Shown: piece after piece, positions 20,626 through 33,696 of the stretch
How positions within the stretch are numbered: the first letter of the stretch is position 1
Layout: every line of letters starts with the position of its first letter
DNA from: Azorinus chamasolen
Taxonomy: Eukaryota > Mollusca > Bivalvia > Cardiida > Solecurtidae
Length of the DNA stretch: 64,000 nucleotides
Direction of reading: 5' to 3'
Assembly: GCA_963576725.1 (NCBI GenBank)
Contig: OY755240.1
Location: 95,390,316 to 95,454,315 of the forward strand
Notes under the pieces: generated by a model
Seen by the model: only the letters and a program-made list of their open reading frames with translations
The model's database searches: none
Told to the model about the DNA's origin: nothing
Position numbers and translations under genes: made by a program

Positions 20626-20879
20626 TGTTTTGGTCCTCAAATTGTATATTTTGTTTTCTGAAGTTTATGTCATCATGTTAAACTGCAACTGAAGTTGTTT
20701 TTGATATTGGTAGGATAGAACAGTGAAATGTTGACGTTATTTCTATAGTGCTTTTACTATTTCAATGTTCTCATTAATATCAGTGAGTATGAAAATAAGG
20801 TAATTTAAAACAACAAACTAGAAATGAAAGCACAATGTCTTATCTTCAATTTGGTACATGTTTTAGGTTTAGGACAATA
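20626..20879 (+). repeat. Part of the 369-bp tandem repeat
   Basis: TATTTTGTTTTCTGAAGTTTATGTCATCATG near 20647 and TCTCATTAATATCAGTGAGTATG near 20772 match the units at 19583-20147. It is bounded by PLE tails on both sides. Confidence 0.6.
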
Positions 20880-21603
20880 TCTAAACCGGTTTAAACCCCC
20901 AATGATCATTGTCACCGACCGGTCCAAGGCGGTACTTCCACCTTCCCCCTGTTGTTTGTTTGTTTTGTCTTTGTGTGTGTCTAGGTTTAGTACTCTATGA
21001 AGGCGACCTCTTAAATCCAGAAATGGAAGGAGAACGTCGGATATCTGTACTATTTCATTTTTGTCGTACCCTTTATTACTTTTCTACAGTTACTCTGTTT
21101 GCAGCTCAATCATTGAGTACACTAGCGATAGGTGGATACAGTATGTTCAATTAAATGTTTTTTTGTTATACATGCACTTTACCACTGTATTTGCTGTCGC
21201 GGTTGTTGTAGATTAGTCGGAGAGGGGATACGTTTATTTACACTGTTTGTCTTTTAGGATGGGGATGGAATAAGGGTGAGGTTGGGCGCCCATAAACCGG
21301 TTTAAACCCCCGGTGACTTTTGTCACTGACCGTTCCAAGGCGGTACTTCCATCTTCCTCCTATTGAATGTTTGTTTTGTCTTTGTGCGTCTCTTGTTGTT
21401 TTTTCTACCCATGTACATTTGCTGTTTCCTTGTGTTGCTGTTCGGGCGAGTGTTTGTTCTGTATGTGGTATTTCCTGCATGACTCATTTTTGTACTTTTT
21501 GTGTTTTGATGAAAATTGATATTTGCTGTGTTTTCTTGTGGTGCTGTTCGGGTGTGATATTTTGTAGGTGATGTTTCCTACAGGACTTATATTTGTACTT
21601 TCA
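20880..21603 (+). mobile_element. PLE family A 3' tails, stacked truncated copies
   Basis: A tail start-block (CCGGTTTAAACCCCC, about 20885) is broken near 20985, where a longer tail begins (TAGTACTCTATGAAGGCGACC) and runs to about 21500. A further terminal fragment follows to 21603 (GGTGCTGTTCGGG..ATTTGTACTTT). At least three truncated insertions are therefore stacked head to tail. Confidence 0.75.
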
Positions 21604-22254
21604 TATTTTTTCATAATTTCCCTTGACCATGCGATACACCATTAAAATTCACGTAGCGAGAGCTGTGATTTTTATTTAATTATCAGTATGTGCGTATCGC
21701 CACTTTTCAGGCACCCACACCCAACTTAAGAAGGACCCGCGACGACCCATACAGCTGAGTTCGGTTACATACGTTCTACTGTCTGCAAATACCTTTCTTG
21801 CTCTTTTTTCATGACAAATTCTAAGCAAAGAAATTTCGAGAAATATTACCCGAATTTGCCAGGAATGAGTGTGAATTAATGTTCCCCATACCCTTCAAAT
21901 ATTTATTCTGGAAATATACTTCAGTTTTGTTCCATCCTTGTCAGTGGAAGAGATGCGGAGGTTTTCATATATAGACTTTTGGAACATGGGATCATCGTTC
22001 CAAATTTCACACAGCTAATGCGAAAATATTGAAAATGGATGAACATTCATCTTTTTGTTTCAGAAATTAAGTCAGATAATATGTTTTGTAAGGAGTAAAT
22101 AATACCTCCAATTATGTTCAAACATATATTCTCGAAATATAGATTTAGCTTTATTATATTCTGGTTAGCAGAATTGGTATAGATAAATATTCCTCTACGG
22201 GAAACATATCTCCGTTTTCTCATTTCAAACTTATAACCATTGAATATATCCTGA
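21604..22254. other. AT-rich spacer, nothing recognised
   Basis: No coding or repeat match within the window was found on either strand. Confidence 0.45.
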
Positions 22255-22330
22255 AAGTGGGAAATCCTTGGAAAGCAAAAGTAGCAGTTCAAAAAGCGTA
22301 TATTGCAGACTCGGTTTTATTGAATCTTTT
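22255..22330 (-). mobile_element. Direct-repeat element fragment
   Basis: GTGGGAAATCCTTGGAAAGC and GCAGACTCGGTTTTATTGA match the minus-strand start of the copies at 3629 and 33697. The rest is missing. The following 22331-22620 is unassigned. Confidence 0.5.
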
Positions 22331-22621
22331 ATTGAAGTTTGAGAAACACTCCCCACTGTTTCAGAATTGTTTTCACATATATGTCTTCTGGAAGTGTTTG
22401 TTTAGTTTCGCTATATCCTATATCCTATATGAAAGAGCGTTCCTACACATGTTTAGATATTGTCTGCTTGGTCTTAAACGGAAAAAATATCCTCTATATT
22501 TCTCATTGGAAATGCTTAATATTGAGGATTATTTCTGTACCTGAGTGTATGTTACCCACCTTAATGTCTTTTAAGTATCTTTTCAACGAATATGTACTCA
22601 GTTTGCCATATTCTGTTAATT

Positions 22622-23330
22622 GAAAAAGTAGTAAAGTTAAGCAGGAAAAGCCACGCACAAAACGCCACCATCACCAAAACACCTATCAATTTATACTCAT
22701 ACACACACATACAGTAGAAAGTAACACACAAGACGCAATCACCACCAACGCATCAATAGACAGCATGACACATACACACAACCAAACACAGGCAAACACA
22801 CGATAAGAACACATAAAACACCAACAAATACACGAGCACCAGAGACAAACATGAACAAAACACAAGCACAAAGACACAAGACAAACAAAAGTAAGGGTGA
22901 CAAAGAGATAACCGCATTGGCACGGTCAGTAGCAAAATCACCACTGGTGATTTAAACCGGTTTGCGGACGTCCTAACCTCACACTTATCTCAAAGTCACC
23001 CTAGCTAAACAAACATTGTAAATAAAGGTACCCCCGCCGGACTTCCCCACAACATAGAAGACAGGAATCACAGTACAAAATGTAAAACATAGCATAACAA
23101 CTGCGAAAGTCCGTCAAATATGTACTCAATTACTTTGCTGAAGACAGAGCAACTGCAGGGAAGCCGTTAAGGGCACGACAGAGAAAAGGTAATGCATGAG
23201 TCTGGTAAGCTCATCCCATTTCTGGGTTTAAGAGTATACCATCATAGAGTACTACCCTCGGCCTGTCATCGTGCACGCAAAGAGGAACGCGTAGCGACCG
23301 TCTGTAAAGGGGTCCATAACCAATATTAAC
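22622..23330 (-). mobile_element. PLE family B 3' tail and last codons
   Basis: The minus strand carries the complete B tail (hairpin region near 22930, AAACCGGTTT at 22954, CA-rich block at 22690-22800) and, at 23250-23330, the final codons of the ORF (FTDGRYAFLCA-like, then the stop). It is truncated at about 23330. Confidence 0.75.
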
Positions 23331-23440
23331 CAAGTCCATTACTGCTTCGGAAAGTACCAAATCTGGTCTTACATGTGAACCATTTCCAGATTAATCTAAT
23401 AGTAAGCGATTAATACAGACATTGAGAATCAGATGTTTGT

Positions 23441-25056
23441 TATACCCCCCTTTTGAAAAAATGGGGGTATATTGCTTTGCACATGTCGGTCGGTCGGTCG
23501 GTCGGTCGGTCGGTAGGTCGGTCGGTCGGTCTGTCGGTCGGTCGGTAGATCGATGGTTTCCGAACGATAACTAATAAACGACTTGGCCTAGAATCTTCAA
23601 ACTTGCTGTGGTGGTTGGTCATGACAAGTAGATGACCCCTATTATTTTTGAGGTCACTAGGTCAAAGGTCAAAGTCACCATGACCTAAAATGGTGAAATA
23701 GTTTCCGATCAATAACTGCTCAAGGGTTTGGCTTGGGATCTTCAAGCTTGCTGTGGTGGTTGGTCATGACCACTAGATGACCCCTATTGATTTTGAGGTC
23801 ACTAGGTCAAAGATCAAGGTCACCATGACCTTAAATGGTTAAATGGTTTCCGATCAATAACTGCTCAAGGGTTTAGCTTAGAATCTTCAAACTTGCTGTG
23901 GTAGTTGGTCATGACCACTGGATGACCCCTATTGATTTTGAGGTCACTAGGTGAGTCCTATAGTTTTTTAGGTCACTAGGTCAAAGGTCAAGGTCACCAT
24001 GACCTTAAAGGGTGGAATGGTTTGCGATCGATAACTGCTCAATAGTTTGGCCTAGGATCTTCAAATTTGCTGTGGTGGTTGGTAATGACCACTGGATGAC
24101 CCCTATTGCTTTTTAGGTCACTAGGTCAAAGGTCAAGGTCACCATGCTCTTAACTGGTCAAATGGTTTCCGATCAATAACTGTTCAAGGGTTTGTCTTAG
24201 AATCTTCAAACTTGCTGCGGTAGTTGGTCATGACAACTGGATGGCCCCTATTGTATTTGAGGTCACTAGGTCAAAGGTCAAGGTCACCATGACCTTAACT
24301 TGTAAAATTGTTTCTGATCAATAACTGCTCAAGGGTTTGGCTTAGGATCTTCAAATTTGCTTAGGTGGTTGGTCATGACAACTAGATAAACCCTATTGTT
24401 TTTTAGGTCACTAGGTCAAAGGTCAAGATCACCATGACCTTAACTGATGAAATTGTTTGCGATCAATAACTGCTCAAGGGTTTGGCCTAGGATCTTCAAA
24501 CTTGCTGTGGTGGTTGGTCATGACCAGTAGATAACCCCTTATATTTTTTAGGTCACTAGGTCAAAGGTCAAGGTCACCATGACCTTAACTGGTGAAATGA
24601 TTTGCGATTAATAACTGCTCAAGGGTTTGGCTTAGGATCTTCAAACTTGCTGTGGTGGTTGGTCATGACAACTAGATGACCCCTATTGATTTTGAGGTCA
24701 CTAGGTTAAAGATCAAGGTTATCATGACCTTAACTGATGAAATGGTTTCCAATTAATTACTGCTCAATGGTTTGGCTCGGGATCTTCAAACTTGCTGTGG
24801 TAGTTGGTTGTGACCACTTGATGACCCCTAAAGTTGTTGAGGTCACTAGGTCAAAGGTCAAGGTCACCCTGACCTTAATATGTGAAATGTTTTCAGATCA
24901 ATAAATGATCAGTGGTTTGGCTTAGGATATTCAAAGTTGCTGTGGTGATTAGTCATGACCGCTAGATGACCTCTATAGTTGAAGTCACTAGATCAAAGGT
25001 CAGGGGGTCTAGGGGGGGTCTAGGGGGGTATACATGTTTTACAAACATCTCTTGTT
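23441..25056 (+). repeat. Pearl/HINE-like element with 145-bp monomers rich in nuclear-receptor sites
   Basis: It begins with a hairpin head (TATACCCCCCTTTTGAAAAA..GGGGGTATA), then (GTCG)n at 23485-23555, about ten monomers, and ends with GGGGGGTATACATG and ACATCTCTTGTT. The landmark AGGTCACTAGG recurs at 23651, 23796, 23941, 23970, 24115, 24260, 24405, 24550, 24695 and 24840. All steps are 145 bp except a 29-bp local duplication at 23941-23970. The layout of head, microsatellite, tandem core and conserved tail matches the pearl/HINE class of bivalve repeats, which are thought to be mobilised by Helitron-like enzymes. There is no ORF. Confidence 0.8.
23818..24874. promoter_or_regulatory. Array of perfect oestrogen-response-type palindromes and DR1 sites
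   Basis: GGTCAnnnTGACC occurs without mismatch at 23818-23830, 23992-24004, 24282-24294, 24572-24584 and 24862-24874; other monomers carry one- or two-base variants. Just upstream in each unit is AGGTCAAAGGTCA, an exact DR1, intact in seven monomers. The two overlap through TCAAGGTCA, the ERR/SF-1 type extended half-site. Sequence matches are exact; binding or function is inference. Confidence 0.5.
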
Positions 25057-25190
25057 AGAGAGGAAAGTTCGTCCATAGTTGTTCATATCTACCTGGGAAC
25101 AATTAAGTCATATTAAAGGCGGGGACTTTTTTCAAATGCTTTTGTGATTAAATAAAACAATCACATACAACACATTATTCTCTACTTTTT

Positions 25191-26428
25191 ACACGCCCAC
25201 GTAATAAAGGTGGTCGTATATTGTCGTGGCCCTGTCCGTCCGTCCGTCCGTTCGTTCGTTCGTTCGTTCGTCCGTCAACATTTTGTTTGTCCGCTGTTTT
25301 CTGGGAAAACTATTTGACAGATATTAATGAAACTTCACACAAATGTTAAATGCATCGAGCTCTGAAGCTGAGTTGATTCTGAGGTTCATTTGATTTTTCA
25401 TTTCAAAATATGCAAATAGTTTGTCCGCTGTTTTCTGGGGAAATTGTTTGAGAGATATTAATGAAACTTCACACAAATGTTTAATGCATCAAGGTCTGAA
25501 GCTGAGTCGATTCTGAGGTTCATTTGATTTGTCGTTTTGGAGTTATGGCCCTTTTACTTAAAAAATAATGCAAATAGTTTGTCCGCTGTTTTCTAGGAAA
25601 ACTATTTGAGAGATATTATTGAAACTTCACACACATGTTTAATGCATCAAGATCCGAAGGTGAATCGATTCTGAGGTTCATTTGATTTGTCGTTTCAGAG
25701 TTATGGCCCTTTTACTTAAAAAATAATGCAAATATATTCGTATAGTTAGTCCGCCATTTTTTGGGAAAACTGTTTGAAAGATATTAATGAAACTTAATAC
25801 ACATGTTTAATGCATCAAGATCTGAAGCTAAGTCAATTCTGAGGTTCATTTAATTTTCGTTTCGGAGTTATGGCCCTTGCACTTAAAAGAAATAATGCAA
25901 ATCTATGCAAATATGAGGATGGCCATAACTTTTTCATTTGAAATGATATTTACTTCAATTTTTTTATATGGTTAAACCTTAATATGAATTTTCACATATA
26001 TTGAACGGTTTTTGATAAGTCATTTTATTCTAAAGTTATGGTCCTTGAACTTTGTGTGTTCGTTGCTTTGTTTGTCAGTCAATTTTTAGTTTGTTGTTTT
26101 CTGGGAAAACTATTAAAAATGATATAATTGAAACTTAACACAAATGTTTTAAGCCACAAAATTTGAAGCGAAGTTTATTTTGAGTTTCATTCAGTTTGTA
26201 TTTACAGAGTTATGGCTGTTGCACTTTACAAAAATCTGCAAATATGTGGATTAGCTAACTTTTTTATTTAATAAGATATTCACTTAATTTTTTTAAAAAA
26301 TAGTATCACCTTAATATGGAAATCAAGATCTGAAGCACAGATTAGAAAATGTCAACACTTATAAGGCATGTTGAATCAGAGAAAGTTCGCAAGTGGGCGT
26401 ATTATGTACCGTATGCGGTACTCTTGTT
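25191..26428 (+). repeat. Pearl/HINE-like element, monomers of 144-170 bp
   Basis: The head is ACACGCCCACGTAATAAAGGTGGTCGTA, then (TCCG/TTCG)n at 25228-25276. Monomers starting TTTGTCCGCTGTTTTCTGGG lie at 25276, 25420, 25578 and about 25748, with weaker copies beyond 26050. The tail is AAGTGGGCGTATTATG..ACTCTTGTT. The head and tail CGCCCAC/GTGGGCG are inverted. This is the same architecture as 23441-25056 with unrelated monomers. Confidence 0.75.
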
Positions 26429-27477
26429 CTATTTCCTTTAATGAAGAGTGAACTTTTCTAGAGTTTCAGCCATGCATAATCATTATGCAAATTCCCCACC
26501 GCCTAAGACTTACTGTCAATCCGATTTTAAAACCAACTAAATACCTCTAGTCTTTGTCTAATATTGAGTGGCAATTTTAATATGACAGTCGGTCTGCTAT
26601 CCAAGAATCGGCACACTATCTCAAATGTATCTTAATAGTCTCCAACCGGCATATCGTATTTGATAATCTTATCCAGAGATGTAATGCTTCTTTGGTTTCA
26701 GATAATGGGCTAGCCCATTAATGACATCCATATCTATTGATTCCCCGACAGCTGGCACTCAGTCCTACGGTTGAGTAGTATACAAATAAAACTCTGTTAA
26801 TGAAATACAGTGGTCACAAACAGGTATCTTGTTGAAATTACTTATAAAATTATATGTTTAGCGATTTTTCACCTTTAAAAAACGAAGCGCTTGGGTACGT
26901 AACAGTTTGAAAGTCATTAGTTATAAGTTGAATTCATAATTTTATTTGTTTCAAAATGTAATTAATGCACACGGAAAATAACAATTACTGAAAAAATAAA
27001 ATATTAATGCATGACCAAGTGTGAAATCAATATTATCTGGCGATGCGTATAAATTGATCATCTGATAAATTCAGAACTGGGTCAGAGAATATTCACACTC
27101 AAAAGTATTTTTTTATAATAATCATATCTTATAACATCCTGTAGTAGCTTGGGGAATGGGGTTCTGGGCCACCCCTTTCAACCTGTTTTAGAATGATCTA
27201 AGGCTTACACAGCAAAATATTTTAACTCATTTTGATATACCACCTCCTTATACAAGTACAAGGGGGGCTAACATTATCATCTCATAAGTCTAAAAAACCT
27301 TCATCAGTCCAACTCCACCCCCCGAGGTAGGACGGATGATATTTTTAAGTAATATATTGTTTAAGATGGAGACTCATTAGAAGGCGTTATTGAACCATTT
27401 TCGGAGCGTCGTTTCTCTTTGTTAATTACCCACAACGCATAATTGTCCATTACGAAGGATGCGACGGGTAGACTAAC
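26429..27477. other. AT-rich spacer, nothing recognised
   Basis: No shared repeat or coding pattern was found. Confidence 0.45.
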
Positions 27478-28150
27478 TATCGGTGTTTTGGTAGTGGTTG
27501 CGTCTTGTATGAGGCTTTGTCTGCTCGAATTTACTATTTTTCCATTGAATGATATCTATTAGAGTTATTCTCGGTGGACACATATTTTTTAATTAATGAT
27601 GGGGCTATAATCTCTAATATTAGGTTATACTCAATTTTTTGCGAGTAATTCTTTGAGAAGCTTTGTTTCCACCTCTTCAATCCGGAAACGGAAGGAGTTC
27701 GTCGGATATTTGTCGTATCCTTACTTTTCTACAGTTACTCTTATTGCAGCTCAATCATTGAGTACACTAGCGATAGGTGGATACAGTTTGTTTCACTTAA
27801 ATGTTTTTGTTTTACATGAACCTTACCACTGTATTTGCCATCGCGGTTGTTGTAGATAAGTCGGGAAGGGGATACGTTTATTTACACTGGTTGTCTTTGT
27901 CTTTTAGGATGGGGATGGAATAAGTGTGAGGTTGGGCGCCCTTTAACCAGTTTAACCCCCCAGTGACATTTTCACTGACCGTTCCAAGGCGGTACTTCCA
28001 TCAACCCCCTATTGTTTGTTTCTGTGTCCGTGCGTCTCTTTGTGTCTTTTATATAAATGTACATTTGCTGTTTGTCGTTGTGGTGCTGTTTGGGCGGTTG
28101 TGTGTTTTGTATGTGGTGTTTCCTGCATGACTCATACATGTACTTTTAAT
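27478..28150 (+). mobile_element. PLE tails: family B end fragment, then family A tail
   Basis: 27478-27552 matches the last part of the B tail (CTATCGGTGTTTTGG.AGTGGTTGCGTCTTG). From about 27645 an A tail runs through CCTCTTCAATCCGGAAACGGAAGG and GTTTAACCCCCCAGTGACATTTTCACTG to its end at about 28150. Confidence 0.75.
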
Positions 28151-29894
28151 ATACATGAGGGGTCGTAATCTCTAATAGATTGTTTTGGTAGATTGTTTTT
28201 CAATTCAGTAGGCTCTTTCTTAGCAGAGACTTTTAGTTTCAGATCTTCAAACTTCTGGGCTTCCTGAATAACTAGGTGGTACTCAACGTCTAATATACCC
28301 CCATCAATCAGTGTCTAGCTTACAATATCGGGGATCGAGTTAATCTTGGCTCGTGCAATTGCCTCGATACAACTCTATCAGCCGCGTGACTCCGGCTTGT
28401 TTCTCGCGATTGAAAGTTGATAATATCACCCTTATCAAGGTCTAGCGGTGTTTGGAAAGTCTTATTGGCGGAGAAATGCTTTGGGTTTTGATAACTTTTA
28501 ACTATGTCTTACCATTAACTTTGATTCCCACAACGATTTTATCTTTTGATAAACCCATGCGATCGGCTGAGGAGAGAGTCATAGCGAAGGGTTTTCCCTT
28601 TTGTCGTCATAAAATTACCCACTTAACCCTGATTTCTACCGTCTGTGTTGGAACCGAATGACCATTTGAATTCGCCTCCTATCAGGGGGCCACGCTCTTC
28701 TGTCACAAGGGTAATTATATTTGTCTGATTCTAGTGTCAACGTATTACCTGTTAGCGGCATCTGTGGAATTGTGTGGGGTTTCCAAATCCCGAATCCGGT
28801 GACATCTAAGATTTATTGCCTTATCCAATCCTAGTATATGCATAAATTTTATTAGTTAATAACGTTTTATTAATAGTAAGGTTATTCACCTCCCTTCAGA
28901 ATTTAATATATAATTAAACAATCATGCTGTATTTTGCTCAACAGCTGGTATTTAATTAAGGACAAAATGTTATTGTACAGGAGTGTATACCTATAAATAC
29001 TGGAGGAAGACACGATTCAACAATATATATGTCCAACGTCATACTGTTTCATGTATCAATGCAGTATTTCACGGTTCTCAGAGCGACGTAAACAGTGATC
29101 ATAAACAGGTGCCTAGTTGAATTCATTTACAGAATTATCTATTTGGTAAGTGATTTGTCATTTTTAGAAAAAGGGTTTGGTAATGTAATAGCATGAGTGC
29201 CATCCGTAAAGTCAGTTAGAATAGAAATTCTTGTTTTTGAATGGAACAATGTTCATGCAAATAAAAATAACAGTTATTGAGGCAAAAACATGTTTTTAAT
29301 GGCGCATTTTTTATCTTTGATACAAATACTCGGTAAGTCAGAATCAAATAAACAGTTTCCTTTAAGCAGCAGTAAGTTAAACAATGTGTCGATTTAGTAT
29401 TGTTATCATAACAGTTATAGTCAGTGTTTGTACTACTAAACATTTCTGGTTACTGCGAACTACCTCGGTAGGCGTCGGGGTATTACGAATAAGTCACGTA
29501 ATGTGAGTATATTAATTTCCGACCTAAACAAAAAAAATAGTATGGAGGGAGAAACACAACATATAGTTTTCGTCTCATGCGGGGAGGAACATATGCCGGA
29601 GAGAAACAAGAAGGACGAACAGGACGCTTATTGTAATCGGAAATCGCCTTGCAAACAAGAGGCCGGGTGAAATTAGACATTGGATAAAACTGTTGATCTA
29701 CACGTATAGCAGTACCATAATGCAGCGAATTAAATTACAAAGGTATAGTTGATTGTTTGCATATCCAATGTTTCTATTTGCATATCCAATATTTCTGTGT
29801 AATGATACACGAATAGTCGATTTATCTGCTGTCTGCTGCATCAACAATAGCACATTATAGTAGACCGCCGTTGATATGAATAATGTTTGTGTCG
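28151..29894. other. Long spacer, nothing firmly recognised
   Basis: 28300-28800 has a more balanced base composition than its surroundings and could be an old coding remnant, but every frame is broken and I cannot name a family. A short TCACCTCCCTTCAGAATTTA at about 28890 is a direct-repeat element crumb. The remainder is AT-rich. Confidence 0.4.
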
Positions 29895-30095
29895 GCCCAA
29901 AAACCGGTTTAACCCCAGTGACTTTTGTCACTGACCGTTCCAAGGCGGTTCTTTCATCTCCCCCCTATTGTATGTTTGTTTTGTCTTTGTGCGTCTCTTG
30001 ATGTTTTTATAGTTATGTACATTTGCTGTGTCCTTGTGTTGCTGTTCGGGCGGCTGTTTGTTCTGTATGACTCATTTTTTGTACTTTTGATATTA
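29895..30095 (+). mobile_element. PLE family A 3' tail, solo
   Basis: It starts at AAAACCGGTTTAACCCC and contains the hairpin AGTGACTTTTGTCACT and CAAGGCGG. It ends at ATTTTTTGTACTTT with a small deletion before the end. Confidence 0.75.
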
Positions 30096-31011
30096 CCTGA
30101 ATTGGTAATTCTCTACCCATTTATCAACATGTTCAAACTGCTTTCAACAGTATTATGTGCTTACATATGCGTACCTCTAGAGGATTATTTCAAGCAAGAA
30201 ATGGAATACAAGAGCCAATAAACCAGAGAAATATATATGTCAAATCTTACCATAGACAAATTGCACTTATAAAGCATTAGGTGAAAGTTTAGTTTTTATG
30301 ATAGCTGCCATCAAATCTGAGGTACCAGACATGTCATCATATTTGTTACTATGTCTATGGAATTGAATATTATTTTAGAATATAGTATATCTGTATAAAT
30401 TACCCATATAAAAGTAGCCCGAATCAATTAAATCAAAATATGGTGTCGCATCTAAGTAAAAGGTTTTAATAGCTTACAGGGGCCTAGGGGCCATTCTTAC
30501 CAATGAATAGCTTTCAGTAAGGCGTTTGTGACATTTATGTCTTAGCTTACTCTTGTGTCAGTTTTGAAGCCACATCGTTTTGTTTGATTTTGATTGAGTG
30601 TTGGCTTAACGGCACAGACGCACTTTAAAAGTACAGCACAGATGTGCTTTAGGTTGTGAGTAGATAAGGAACAGTTCAGTGAATGTTGCTTGTGAGTATA
30701 TGTGCGCATACGCTTTGCATGCGCCTCTAGTGTTATTGTACACATTCCTGTAGCATATCCTGTCTGACTTCTGTTATGTTAGGAATGTTTCAATGACTTT
30801 GATATACATGATTATGTTGAGGGTTTTTAAGTTAGCTAAACAGCGATCTTTACAGACCAAAACTATATTTACCCGTCAGTAGTATTGTTGTGCATATGTC
30901 ATCTGTTCTAAGATAATGGAAAACCCCACATACAAATGCGTCATTAATGTCAATTTCCGTCTGGCAGGTATAGCTTTATTGTCTCGTTTATGTTAATTAG
31001 GTTGCCACTTG
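30096..31011. other. AT-rich spacer, nothing recognised
   Basis: Only short ORFs are present. No repeat family from the window matches. Confidence 0.45.
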
Positions 31012-31154
31012 TGAGGTCCTTAAACCGATTTTTAAACCCCCAGTGCTGTTTTTGCCACTGACCGTTCCAAATCGGTATCAATGTTGTACTATCTTTGCCA
31101 CCCTAGCTTTTATGTTTGTTTTGTGTCTTTTACTAGTACTTGTACATATTTCTC

Positions 31155-31185
<31 letters not shown>

Positions 31186-31190
31186 CTCTT
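31012..31190 (+). mobile_element. PLE tail fragment with a (CT)n microsatellite
   Basis: TTAAACCGATTTTTAAACCCCCAGTG and CCACTGACCGTTCCAA at 31020-31071 are the conserved tail core. A pure TC tract lies at 31151-31190. Confidence 0.65.
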
Positions 31191-32589
31191 TTGCAAACGC
31201 AAATTTTGTCAAATTGGATTTTAAGCATACGTCATTCTTACAACTGACTAATGTATGATTATTACCATTTAATTTCAATATGACAATACAGTAAAAGCTC
31301 CATTATTATAAAACAGGTATCATTATCGTTCACCTGCCACCTACTTAAACATTCTTCATTACTAAAATATAGAGTTTTACTGTACCGCTGTGTATTTGAA
31401 TAATGTTCCATTACAGATACAGAAGTGTAGTATCGCGTGTTGATGTATTATTTGACTATTTTAGCGAATAAATAAATGTTTAAATGACATTTAACATTTA
31501 AATATATATGCTAGAGTGTTGTCCCTCATCAGATTGTCATCTTCATGATTGTGAGCAACTATTTCAAGATCTGCAAATGATGTTGAAAATGAGAAAATAT
31601 ATTCATGCACGACGGCACTAAGATTATGACAATACCTCGACGTTCTTTGTTTTGAAACAAGCAACAAGAGGCAAACTACAATTGACAACCAACACTAATT
31701 GATTTTCTTCACTTTATCTATTCTAGCTACAACATACGGTCTGACGAATTAAGCCAAATATAGTCAGTGTTTCGAGTAAAGATGGACAAATCATATGAGC
31801 ATGTCGGGGCCATAGCAAACAATACCCATGCGCATCAGCAACAAAGTATGAACTTGAGTCAGAGGATGCGAGATAAATCTGAAAACACGAGTTGTGTCTA
31901 ACTAACATATGAGTTGAAACATTTGCAGACGGAAGTGAGTAAGAATTGTTATCATAATTTATTAGCATATGTAGGCATCATGTAGTTTGGTGGTAGATAC
32001 AATGATTCAGATTTGTGTAGAATATGTATATTTAGATGATGACTTTAACTCTGATTAGTTATTTATCCTATAAAATTTAGTATACATTTGAATTAAGTGC
32101 CCTAAATGAAGTTCGAGTGGAACAGGCAAGGAACATTCTATGAATGTCGTGTTCGGTCGAGGGCGAATTTCATTTGTACACTGATGTACACTGCCGTGTG
32201 TCATTTTCACATGTCCTACCTGACTTAGTCGATTTACATTGAATCCCGATGTTAAAAAAAATTAGAGTCTGAGATCATTCTCAAGCATCTGATTGGTCGA
32301 ATTTTAGCTCTAACTTTTATTTAGATTCAGAATAATGACATTAACTAACATATTGAACCACTATAAATAAAATCATATTATACTTGTGTGTGTTCCTATG
32401 ACAAGGATACTGACACGTTGCAGTAAAATGTATTTTTGTATTGGGGTCATTTTAACAGTGTTTCAGTCATATCGCCATGTCAATCTAATTACAGGTGGAC
32501 AAAAACGTTCGAGGCTTTTCCATGCACGGTACAAATTTTATTGTTCACCACCATCATTGTGCATTGTTCCCTTTCCATACAATGTGTCA
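31191..32589. other. AT-rich spacer with one tiny TIR element
   Basis: 31287-31384 is a 98-bp element with inverted ends (TACAGTAAAAGCTC / GAGTTTTACTGTA) and TA flanks, a short pogo-like MITE. Nothing else is recognised. Confidence 0.45.
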
Positions 32590-32835
32590 TTCTGAAGTGG
32601 GAGATCTTTCGACAGTGAAAGTGGCAATGCGAAAAAAGACAATACAAGTGCAACACTACTAACGCCCATAGCACCGGCTTAAGTGGTATTCATTTTTCAT
32701 ACTACAAAGACTGAAACTGGTGATCTCGAAGGACCAGAATATATAACAAAACCGAGCTGAAGTACGGGGGAGACGTTTACAAGCGCCACACGATCACTCA
32801 ATACCCGCTGTTGTGAAGTATATAAATTCTGAGTC
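32590..32835 (-). mobile_element. Direct-repeat element, diverged copy
   Basis: AGCACCGGCTTAAGTGGTATTCA, GAAGTACGGGGGAGACG and CGCTGTTGTGAAG are the family body on the minus strand. The first terminal repeat is badly eroded and the AATAAA region is deleted. Confidence 0.6.
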
Positions 32836-33027
32836 TGATCAGATTCCACATCAGAAATACGGTAGTAAATCTTTTTAAGTTCGTTTGTTTGTGTTGATTA
32901 ACGTCCGTTTCTGCTCACTATGGGCTAATTGGACGCCCCAGAGAGAGGGGAGAGGATACAGAAAAACCCGGTCTTTTTAAGTATGTGCTATTTGTAATAT
33001 AATAGACTTCAAATAAATTTTATCAGA

Positions 33028-33535
<508 letters not shown>

Positions 33536-33696
33536 TATAATACTATTGGCACTAACATATTGACATTGGAGCTGTGGTTAACTAACCATAGAGCTGCTGC
33601 AATTCCAACACATCTGATGAAGTTCTAGTCTGTTTGCAGTGGAAACTAACAAAATGACGTTTTGCGGCAGCTGATGTTGTTTACTTCTGTTATAAA

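Noticed and set aside
28300..28800. Possible decayed retroviral-type or LTR coding region
   Set aside because: Composition differs from the flanks, but no motif such as a protease or RT box could be read in any frame.
33590..33660. CTGATGA ... GAAAC as a hammerhead ribozyme
   Set aside because: The bases between the two core boxes do not form the needed stem II. I looked for the same core in PLE tails, where hammerheads are known, and saw none.
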